Source: Pachyseris speciosa (lineage: Eukaryota > Cnidaria > Anthozoa > Scleractinia > Pachyseridae). From it: 64,000 nucleotides of DNA. The position numbers and the translations under genes were made by a program. The stretch is taken from contig JAEMWC010000096.1 of NCBI GenBank assembly GCA_016490735.1, forward strand, positions 1,222,501 through 1,286,500, read 5' to 3'. This document shows positions 25,096-35,500 of the stretch, piece after piece. Below the pieces are notes generated by a model. That model was not told the origin of the DNA and searched no databases. It saw only the letters and a program-made list of their open reading frames with translations. Position 1 is the first letter of the stretch; every line of letters begins with the position of its first letter.

Positions 25096-25264
25096 CTTGC
25101 GCACTTGCACCGTGTACTCTTTGTGCCGAACAGATGTCTGGGATTTGTCAAACAAGGACCAATCAGAAAGGCCCTTAGATTGCACCATGAGGGTGAAATG
25201 AACCGGCGGAGGAAGTTCTTGTTATAAAAGAGTTGTAATTCTTATTCTCCGCAAAATTTAGAAA
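25096..25264. promoter_or_regulatory. Bidirectional promoter interval, COX6A / RWD-GTPase
   Basis: Only 169 bp separate the two start codons, so both 5' UTRs and the core promoters must share it or overlap the genes. The COX6A start codon lies in CAAGATGGCGGC, a good YY1-type site, which is common at short-leader housekeeping promoters. That the site is used is inference. Confidence 0.6.
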
Positions 25265-26070
25265 ATGGACTATTTCGAAGAGCAAAGAGAAGAAGTTGAA
25301 TCTCTTAAATCCATATTTCCTGATGAATTTTCCGAGATCAGTGCTTTCCCTCCGACATTTATGATCAGACTTGATGACGTAGACATTTCTTCAACGGTTT
25401 CATCCCTGCAACTCAAGGTGTCTTTTCCAGCAAAATACCCCGATGAAGTCCCTTCCATTGAGATCCCAAACCGCTCCAGTGCAGTTCCAAAGGAATTCAT
25501 AGAAGAACTGGTTGCCTTCTTGCAAGGTTCATGCAATGAATACCTTGGAATGCCTATGATTTTTAGTTTGATTGATTCAGCAAAAGAGTGGATAATTGAA
25601 AATAGAGGGAAATTCAAAACTTTTGAACAAGACAAAACTGATGCGGCTGAAACAGATGAAGAAGACACTGTTGAAGACTCTCTGATCTCAAACAACCTAA
25701 AAGACAAGCTTGAAATTGTAAACTCAAAGGGCGGAAGATGGAGCTTTGTCATTGGCCTTATTGGTGAACATTTTAACATACACATACATACATACATACA
25801 TACTTATCCTCTCCCCGTCGGGCTTTTCAGGGATAGTTTTACATCACTGGCCGGGGGACTTGACCAGACTGCTAGTGCAGTTTACAATTAATGAAGTAAC
25901 TAATGAGTGCCCCCGTAATGTAGATATCTAGGACAGACACTAGGGGTGGTCACAGCCAGAGTTTTGTTACGTCCCACAGAATCAGATTAAGTGAAAGTAC
26001 TGTGAGACGGGGCCTACGGTTTATCGTCCTTATCCGAGAAGACTAGAAAGTCTAACCATTTGCAGATGTC

Positions 26071-26104
<34 letters not shown>

Positions 26105-28775
26105 TAAGACCCTGAGTGTTGGTCCGGCCAGGGTTAGAACCCGCGACCTCCCGCATGGTAGTCCACTGCTCTACCACTGAGCTAACTGGTCTGCGGTCTT
26201 GCCTCTGTCCTTGGGGTCATAACACACTACTTTCCCATTAACACGGATACTAAAGGCTGTGTGATAATCCAAAAAAGCATCTGCATAACCTTGTAAAGTT
26301 TGTAATCAACCGTTTTTAAGCTATTCTTACCCCTCCCTTGAAGGGAGAGAATGTTGGCTTTGAGTTTTCTCTCTGAGTCCATCTTCCTAGAAACACAAAA
26401 TTTGATTTGATTTACTTCAGTCAGACATTGTATTTGAGTGCTGTAACCCTACTGATTGCTTACAAGAAGTACATTGATTGTGTGGGGAAAGGTTGGGTAT
26501 GGGTGTCCTAACCAAAGAGGCATCTCTTACTCCCATTTCTTAAGCCCTTTACAATTATTTTTCCCACCTCTGTGTGCATTTCCAATTACAAACTCTTACA
26601 CAATATGGCAAACATTTTTGTCAATTTCTTTGCACCTTTTTAATCCAGCAATTTCCTCTCCTGTTCACCTTAAACCTCACTCCCCTTTTGGACTAGGTCC
26701 CATACCCCTTGACTGTTGCTTGCCCACAGGGTGGATTGTGAATAACTTGACAGTCTCTTTTAGAATTTCAGTTAGGACAACTTGTGTCTGTTATTACAAG
26801 GTTTTGTACTACAAAATGAAAGCCAACCACATTAAACCTTTTCATGTTTCTATATACTGAATAACAATATTTTGTTCCAAAATAAAGCTGGTTAAAACTT
26901 CTACTGAATGCAGTAATTTTCTTTTTTAGGAAAACCATCTGCTGGAAAATCCACATTTTTCAATGCTGCTACCCACCAGAATTTAGCTAAAATTGGAGCT
27001 CATCCATTCACCACAATTGAACCAAATATTGGCCAGGCATTCTACTCTGTACCATGTCCTTGTTCTCAGTGGAGTCAAAGATGTAATGCCAGGTATGGTC
27101 ACAGTGCCCTGGGAGCAAGGTTTGTCCCTGTCCTGCTCAAAGATGTTGCAGGGTTAGTACCTGGTGCATGTGAAGGGAGAGGAAGAGGGAACAAGTTTTT
27201 GAGTGACTTGTTGGATGCTGATGTTCTCATTCATGTCATTGACCTGTCTGGACAGACTGATGAAGATGGAAAACCTACTACAGGTAACCAATGCAACATT
27301 GATAGTGGAACAACATAGAATTGAGCTAAACTGAACATAGCACAAATTGCACTTTCTTGACTGTTGCCAATTCCTGTCAGTGATAACAATCTCTCCTCTC
27401 CTTTCATTATTACCGCAAAAAGGTAATAAAAGAAATTGTTAAATAGCTGGTAAATTTTTGGTCATACAGCGATCTGAATATTTGTCATAGTTATCATTAA
27501 AAAAATTGGAATCCCAGGAAAACATTTTCCTGGCATGGATAATTTGTATTTATGAAATTCATTTGATAATTTTTCTGGTGCCATAAAATATTCATAGTAC
27601 TGCCCCTCCTGCCCCATGGTATGTTATTGCAAACCTTTAGGGAAAATTGATGAAGGAAAATTGGAATTCCCATTGAGTTGGGGATATCAACCCCCTCTCA
27701 TTATTTATTGAAAGTGATGCAAATATTACATCTGCTGCACAGATTATGTCCCAAGTTAATACTTGGTAACAGAACTATTGAATTGCTCAAAGATAATTTT
27801 TTGACAATTTTGAGGAGAGGCTTAACTTGAGATTTTTCATTGTGATGTAGCACGTGATCATTTTTAGTTTCTTTTTCAACAGAGTATGACCCCACAAAAG
27901 ATGTTGTATGGATTCAACAAGAACTTCACAGATGGATTTATGATAACATCATGGACAAGTGGGATTCGATAAGAAAGAAACCAGGCAAACTCCATGACAT
28001 GTTCACTGGGTATCACACTTCACAAGCAATAATCCAGTTTGCATTTGAGTCAGCAGGAATAACAGAAACCAAGCTCCTTTCCATTCCCAAGCTGGAAAAG
28101 CCTAATGCTGAGAAAATGGTTCACAGATTAGTTGGTGAATTTTTGAGGTTGCGCTTTCCTATTCTTTTAGCTCTTAATAAAGTAGATCTTGCTGATGGTG
28201 TGGTTAACCTAGAGAAATTTAAGGAGCAGATTGATGACAGAAGAATGGTGCCTGTCAGTGCAAGAAGTGAGTGCATTCTGCAACAGAAGTGTAAGGATGG
28301 TGTGATATCTTACCAAAGTGGAGCACCACATTTTGATGTCACCACGCAGTTTGAAAAACCGAAAAGCTCTCAGAGAGAGTTGGAAGAAATAAAAAAAAAT
28401 GTTCTTGAAAAGTTTGGAGAAACTGGCATTCTTCGAGCTTTATCACAAGCAGTGAAACTGCGGTCACCAACATATGCATTTCCAGTCAATTGCCTCAACA
28501 CTTATCAGTCAATTAGTGTGAAAACAAATGAGAAGCCTCCAATTCTGAGGGACTGTATTGTTTTAAAACCAGGGACATCAGTTGGAAAACTGTTTGATAT
28601 CATGCTTTATCCACCTGTTTCTCTGCTTGGTGGGGAGTACGTAAGAGCAGAAGGAGTTGATTCCAGTGGAGCAAAGAAAGTGTTGCATAAAAATGATCTC
28701 ATAAATGAGTCAAATCAGATTGTGAAAATTATGAGTACAAAGAAAGCTTCTACTCCTGCAAAGACAAGAAATTAA
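25265..28775 (+). CDS. RWD domain-YchF/Ygr210-like GTPase fusion
   Basis: Three exons (25265-25763, 26930-27283, 27883-28775) join in frame into 581 aa. Residues 1 to about 118 are an RWD domain (start MDYFEEQREEVESLKSIFPD, then FPAKYPDEVPSIEI), the fold found in GCN2, RWDD1 and other translation-linked adaptors. After an acidic linker an OBG/YchF-type GTPase begins at about 163: G1 GKPSAGKST (about 167-175), G3 DVAGLVPGA (about 238), G4 NKVD (about 383), G5 VPVSARSE. A helical insert and a C-terminal TGS-like segment (RDCIVLKPGTSVGKLFDIML) follow. GKPSAGKST with GRGRGNKFLSDL is the archaeal/fungal Ygr210 style, not OLA1. The exon 1-2 junction falls inside the P-loop region, so the fusion depends on that splice, which is canonical and in frame. 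Probable role: ribosome- or translation-linked GTPase (inference). Confidence 0.88.
25778..26197 (-). mobile_element. tRNA-derived SINE, copy 2
   Basis: On the minus strand the head reads GTTAGCTCAGTGGTAGAGCA and GGTCGCGGGTTCTAAC. The same body landmarks as copy 1 follow (AGTGCTGCCTTTGTAAT, CCGTAGGCCCCGTCTCACAG). The 3' end is CCTGAAAAGC, GGGGA and a short (TATG)n tail at 25778-25803. It lies in intron 1 of the RWD-GTPase gene, antisense. The tail links the family to the long (CATA)n tract at 38639. Confidence 0.85.
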
Positions 28776-29004
28776 TAAAAGAGGATCATTAACTTTGATC
28801 TCCAGTATAGGCAGCCAGACTAAGTGAAGGGAGCCATATTGGTATTTCAGTAGCAAGAGGATGCTTTACTAGTAAAAACCAATCCTTTCCTTTTTCTTTT
28901 GTTTTTGAAATTCATAAATAGTTAATGACAAAGTTAAAATGTCCAAGAATATAACAACAATGTAAAATTTGTGAATTATATGGACTGATCTTTGTGTGGA
29001 GACT
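28776..29004. other. Shared 3' interval of two convergent genes
   Basis: The RWD-GTPase stop (+) and the PNKP-like stop (-) are 229 bp apart. The 3' UTRs must be short or overlap. No other feature is seen. Confidence 0.6.
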
Positions 29005-30827
29005 TCATTCACTTTCTTTGTTTTCAAGTGTATCCTTAAGGAAAAATTCATCTTCAGTGTAAAACTTTAGTCCACAGTTTGCAGCAAATTCCTTATCACT
29101 TGCACCATGATCCTTCTTTCTCCCAGCTGCATCACCAACAAAGAAACTTTGCTTTTTATCCACTTTCACATCCCCATTACAGCTCTGACAAAGGAGTTCC
29201 CACATTCCTGTGTTGGGTTTACGATAGGCATCCTTTGTTGTGGCAGCAAGTACCTGGAAAGGTAGACCAACCTGGAGAAAACAAATTATGTGAAAATAGT
29301 ATTTATTTTGGAAGGGCTAAATGAGCTTGGAAGACAGGAAACACTTTGAGGACTTGCCATTATCACAGACATTCTGATACACTTCTGGATGAATGAACAA
29401 CAAAGGATGAACACTGTTACTATTTAGCAAGGGCAATTAAGGAGCCCTTGGGCAAACAATGATTGTGCACTCTCAGCAACCCGGGAGACTCAAAGTCCCC
29501 TTGCTCTCATTTTGTTCTAGGAAGGTAATCTAATATTGCTATTTTGTATGAGGTGGGGGGAGTGGGGGGAGTGTGGGGAGTGGAGTGGGATGGGAATTGA
29601 AAGCGAGTGGTATACTGAGGGAGAGGTAGTGAAGGTTCCACCATAGGTGCTTTGAGGAAAATGCTGGCTCTGCGTTTTTTCCTTGTTACCCCCTTGGCAA
29701 GAACTGGAACCCAGCCCAGAAAGAAAAGTTTCATCTTACCTTTTTGATAAACCCCATGAGTCTCCCTTTCTTTTCAGCAATAACCTTCTCTTTTGTTGCC
29801 TTGGCTTTGCCTATTGCAGCTTGATTTGTAAAGATCACAAGTTTGTATCCATCCTCATGGAGTTTGGTCAGTTTCTGTACACATTTAGGGTACAATATGG
29901 ACCATGCATCTGGTCCGTGCTGGAACAGAGATGTCTTGGCTAAAGTTCCATCAAAATCAAAGCTTGCTATTTTTTCCGAGTGCTTTATTTCCTGTGATTC
30001 ATAGAATAATCCTGTTTGTTTCCACTTCCAAGCTGGTGGTAAATTACTTGTTCCATGTGACTTTGGGATTTCAACCATCTTAGAGTCCACCTCTAGAAAA
30101 GATACAAACTATATTTATGTCAAGCGTTTAATCCTGTTATGATAAAAGTTTGAATCCTGTTACCAGGAGATATTAGGGAGAGACAAGGAGACCAGGGGAG
30201 GGTTAATCTTTTTTCTAGCATTGTTTCTGGCTGAAATTTTCCTAATTTTTATCTTTATAGTTCTTAGCATATATTAATTTTCAGTCTTTTAGCTCATCTT
30301 GTAAAATTCATTACTAATTCATGACCAATGAATTAGGTCTCCTGCTCATATTTTATCTATTACATACTATTGAATCATGAACCTCCGACTCGGGAGATCT
30401 GGGAATTGACATTAAATAAATTGTCTTAATATGTTACCTTTCTTCTGCTACACATCAGACCTTCCCCGCCTCCACCCTTTTTCCATCAACAAGAAAAGTC
30501 TAGCTCAAAGGAAATTACCTTATTTTTAGATAAATATACTCTGTCAAGGAGGTGAAAGACCAGAATAATGCAGTTGTATTGATCCGTAAACACCAGTTAC
30601 GAATGCCACTGCCTAACTGATAACTCAGGTAAGCTTTCACCGGCTTCGACATTACTAAGTATTCTAATTTTAAAGAAACAAGGCAACGAAGTCAAGCATC
30701 TCTCACCTGCTTTAGTCGCTCCAAAAAATCGTTTGATACTTTTTTGTTTCCCGTCACTTTCACCATTTTCGACTTCATCGATTTTTCTTTTCGCTGATTT
30801 TGTGACCCTCTTTTCCGCCATTTTCAT
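29005..30827 (-). CDS. Phosphatase-only PNKP-like DNA 3'-phosphatase with PIP box
   Basis: Three exons on the minus strand (30827-30707, 30092-29740, 29271-29005) give 246 aa. The catalytic half matches the HAD-type phosphatase domain of polynucleotide kinase 3'-phosphatase: SFDFDGTLAKT (nucleophile motif DxDGT), WSILYPKC, KLVIFTNQAAIG, AYRKPNTGMW and FFVGDAAGRKKDHGASDKEFA. The stop comes right after this domain (EEFFLKD-like EDEFFLKD). There is no FHA domain and no kinase P-loop, so the protein resembles yeast Tpp1 rather than full PNKP. Such enzymes remove 3'-phosphates at DNA breaks. Exon 1 is basic (KSAKRK, likely nuclear signal) and carries QKSIKRFF at residues 28-35, a perfect PCNA-interacting motif. 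A second in-frame Met is at codon 3. Confidence 0.9.
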
Positions 30828-30939
30828 TTGCGGGCACTCTCTCAGCGGTTGCTACCATGACACAAACACGTGCAAATTTCAAGATGGCGGAATAGTGTGT
30901 GTAGTGGGAGAAAAGCTTGTATTTCCACAGATTTGCGTC
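30828..30939. promoter_or_regulatory. Bidirectional promoter interval, PNKP-like / RBM19
   Basis: The two divergent start codons are 112 bp apart. The interval contains CAAGATGGCGGAA (YY1-type) near 30881 and CACGTG (E-box) near 30868. Both transcripts must start inside or very near this stretch. Confidence 0.6.
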
Positions 30940-32533
30940 ATGTCAAGACTGATAATTAGGAATCTTCCAAAGAATATAAAAGAAGACAGGGTTCGTTCCA
31001 TTTTTGCGGGTAAAGGAGACCTAACAGACGTCAAGTTTTGCTACACAAAGGATGGAAAATTCAGAAGATTTTGCTTCGTTGGTTACAAGACAGAAGATGA
31101 AGCGAAGGCTGCCCTGCAGCATTTTAATAAATCGTATATCGACACTTCTAAGATAACTGTCGACATTGCTAAGAATCTTGGGGATGAAACTTTGCAACGA
31201 CCTTGGAGTAAATATTCAGAGGGCAGTTCGGCAAATAAAAGATTGAATGAAAAACGGGAGAAGAAAGCACAAAAAAGGAATGCTGGAGACTTACAATCGG
31301 ATAAAAAAGACGATAATGATGGAGCGAAATTGAATGTCGGTAAAGAGAAAAATAAAAAGAAGAAGATAAAGGTTTTAGATGAGCTCGAACATGATGCTGA
31401 ATTTCAGGATTTTTTGAGTATACATAAACAGGGCAACTCTAAACAAACAAGGAGTCATGTGAACACAGAGGGTGGTGATAAAGATCTAAAGAAAAATCTT
31501 GAGAGAAAAGAAAAAGTTGAATATGATGACTCTGACGAAAGTGAAAATGAAGATGAAGTTTATGATGCCTCAGGTACAGCTGGTAAAACTTAATGCCATC
31601 TTATCTTGTTCTTTAAGTTTCGTCAGTATGTTAAGCTAGGCCTAGAATCTATTGAATCAATTTTGGTAGAGGCCTGATGCCCTCCAGGCTCAGCAGGGGG
31701 TATCATTGGCACCCCACCCCCCTCCCATACACTGAGCCAGGGGTACCACCACACTGAAGTAATTGAGCACAAACATGGCAACCTGAATTGGTGCTTGCCT
31801 GACTAAGAACCATAAGGACAGGGGGTATAAGGTGCTAGAATCTACAAAGATTTGCTTCTTTGAATCTGCAAAGATTTTGCCAACAAGCAAATGCACATGG
31901 TCTGCAACAATTGGGTTAAAATTCAAAGAAAGGAACTCAACTTGTGAGACTTGTAACCGAGCTCCTGAGACCACCCTGAAGATCATGTTGTTCCACAGAG
32001 ACATTGCTAATTGCATTTGGCGTTATACAGTATTAACTTTGCCTCAATTTCATTTAATGACATAAAAACCAGTTTCCCCTATTCACACTGTTACTAATAG
32101 TAGTTTAAGCCCCACCTATTCTCCAGCAAAAATGCAAAGTCTGAGTTAGTGAAAAAGATTTGTTCTTCCCTAGAGATGGTATTCATTAAAGCTGACATAA
32201 GTGTGCCCTAAAATCTGTCATGCCTTTTTCACTTGTAATACACACCCTGTATCTCTGGGAGTAATGATTCCTTTTTTGAAACGTTTTGTAGGAATTACAG
32301 ATGAGGGGAACCAAGAGGTGGAAACCACTGAAGAAATATGTGATGAAGAGAACAAAGCTGCCAAGGAAAACAAGCTCTCAGATATGGATTACTTAAGATC
32401 AAAGGTTGTTACTGCTTCACAGAAATCACAACATAGAAAGAAAAGTAAAACAGCTCAAAATGTTGAAAGTGATGATTCAGAGGATGATGAAGGTGATAGA
32501 GATGTGTCAGATGAGGGCAGTGAGGGTGATGAT

Positions 32534-32564
<31 letters not shown>

Positions 32565-35500
32565 GACATGATAATGGCAATGATGCATCCACAAGCACTG
32601 GGAAATCAAAATCACCTTCTGCACTTGGAACAATTAAAATGAGAGGATTGCCTTTCAAAGCTAAAGAGCAACTTATAAAAGACTTCTTTGCTCCTTTAAG
32701 GATACTTGATATAAGAATAATCAAGAACAAAAAAGGGAAACCAACAGGCTGTGCCTTTGCTGATTTTGCAAGTGAAAATGACATTAAGGAAGCATTAAAG
32801 AGAGACAGGGATTGTATTCAGGGCCGATATATTGAGCTGTTCAGAGATAAAGAAGAAGAGACGAGCAAGAAGGCCATTAAGGAAAAACCTTGGATGAAAA
32901 AGGTGGCTGGTCAAGGAGATGATGAGGAGTTTGAAAGTATTGCAGAGGTGAGCCTCTCTAACCAATCATGGCTTGTTCATTACTCATTTTCCATTGTTGG
33001 TGCAAGTTCAAATTTTTCTGGTTTGCTGCATTATGATTAGTTCACTGTGTTTTTCCTCTGAATAGCCAGGAGTAATAACATTGGTTTGAGGCTTAGGACA
33101 GAGACCAGTTATCAGAAAATGTTAATTCAGCTTATTGACACCTCTCCCTAACCAAATGACATAACAGTACAGCCATGCTAAGTACTAATTAAATTAATTG
33201 TTATAAGACAAAGGGTGCACAATGGCATGTTAACATTTTTGGCATAGCTAAGCTTTGTGAACTTCATAAAAACCAAACATGTGTTACCTTCCATTAAACT
33301 TAGTGGATAACTTTGCTTTTGTTTATTGTGTACTATTCTTAGTCTGGACGACTCTTCCTTCGTAACTTGGCTTATGCCTGCTCAGAGGAAGACTTGCAAA
33401 ACTTGTTTGAAAAGTTTGGTCCCTTAACAGAGACATATCTGCCACTTGACAAGACAACTAACAAGCCCACTGGTATCGGCTTTGTGACGTTTGTAATGCC
33501 AGAGCATGCTGTGAAGGCTTTCAATGAGCTTGATGGCAAAGTATTTCAGGGAAGACTTCTGCACATCCTACCATCAAAGGCAAATGAAACAAAGAAAGAG
33601 GATACAGGTTTGTTTTGGTTTAATTATTGTCTTGGGTGGTTGCTGTAGGTGTAAGCATCATGTTTTAACAGATGCCTTTGAGACTGGGATTTGATGCTGG
33701 TAATCAGCAACATTCCTTAACAGAGGAGTCATGAGTCTACCAGACCTGTCATTAAGGTTTTCAGAAGATGGTCTCTCAGAGAAAGTAGCCAGTCAAAAAT
33801 CGAGTAATTCTTCCAATAGCTGTTATATTTTACTCATTTTCAGACTGAGAGTAGCCGGCTGATTTTACTGTAGTAGCCAGCTATAAAAGCCGGTTGCCAG
33901 CTTCTAATGACAGCCCTGGTCTACCACATTTATCTTGGGATAGTTCCCAGCTCACTGAAGCCCAGGGAGTGTGAATGTTTGATGAGGGATGCCAGTCTCC
34001 AAGTCCTGCTCCTGTTTAACAAACACCATTTTCCACACCCATTTTCTGCCCTGTAGAAACTGTACCACTGGCTTTGTTGTAGTGTGCTTGATTTTGGCAT
34101 CAACGATGAAGACAAGGGAACTGAACTTCCCATTCTTTCTTTTTCATTTTGCTATTTCCAACTTAGATAAAAATCGACTTTGTTTAACAAGGGTGACACT
34201 TATATGATCAAAAGAAGAAGCGAATCACACCAAGGTGATTTGCTTCTGTCAAAATCTATACCCGCTTACCTACGAAAATGGCTTGAAACCCATACCCTTT
34301 AGGCTGGTGCATACAGTTATACCTCTATAGTGTTTATAGGGGAATATCTTCATGGATTACAAAACTAAGTATTGTTAGCTGGTAGTGTCAGTTGTAACTA
34401 ATTCTTTCACTCAATATTGCTCTAAAAGATACCACAACTTCCTTCAAGTCAAAGCGTGATGCAAAGAAGAAAAGCTTAAGTGGTCAAGACCATAACTGGA
34501 ACACACTGTTCCTTGGGTTGAACGCAGTAGCTGATGCTATGGCTGAGAAGTATAATACCAAGAAAAGTGGCATATTAGATGATGCAACATCCAGTAGTCT
34601 AGCTGTGCGCATGGCACTTGGTGAAACTCAAATTGTGACAGAAACCAGGAAGTTTCTTGTTTCTCAAGGAGTCAAGCTGGATGTTTTTGGGCAGGTAGGC
34701 TTTTGTTGACTAGACTATCATCTGAAACTGCTGTCTTGATTTTTTTTGTAGTTATTATTTAAACATTTTTTCTTTAATGTAAGCTTAATGGTAAACTTAA
34801 AAGCTATAAATTTTTGTAATCATTTTTTTGGCAGCCTTCAGCTAAGCGGAGCAGGACTGTCATTGTAGTAAAAAATCTTCCCTTTAACACAACGTGTGAT
34901 GAACTGAGGACCATTTTTGAGCCATTTGGAACTGTAGCCAGGCTTGTGCTGCCGCCTTCAGGAATCACTGCCCTGGTGGAATTCTTTGAACCAAGTCAAG
35001 CCAAGAAGGCTTTCCAAAAGTTGGCATATAGCAAGGTAATTTGCAATTTCCAAACAACATTTGAAGTAGGTTAATGGGTGCATGCAAAACCCGTGAACGC
35101 TTTTGAAGACCAAATGACACGCCTCTTTCCTTTTGCTTACATGTCTTGGAATATGCGTGCTCTTTTGATGGCAACAATCTATCCAGAACGTGAAAACCAT
35201 GGAACAAATTAGTAATAATAAGAATATTGTTTCAGCTATAAAACAGCTTATGTTCGAACAACACTGAATGGTTCATGTGGCGTGTCGCACTGAACTCAGT
35301 GAATTGCGTCCGCGATTGTAGCTAAGAAAACTAGCTCTTCAAAGTCTTTGCCGCAGCTTTTAGTCCGACTGTAACAGACCCTTGAATGTTTTAAATTAGA
35401 ATTAGTAAATGTTATATCGGAAAGTCTGCTCTCGTAAGCCAGCCCTAAAATGAAGAAAGTCAATGACTGATTTGTTCACTTTGTCACCGGCATCTACACA

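Noticed and set aside
32406..32642. Met/Arg-rich and His/Pro-rich ORFs at the RBM19 acidic linker
   Set aside because: They are other-frame readings of the GAG/GAT-rich acidic coding tract.
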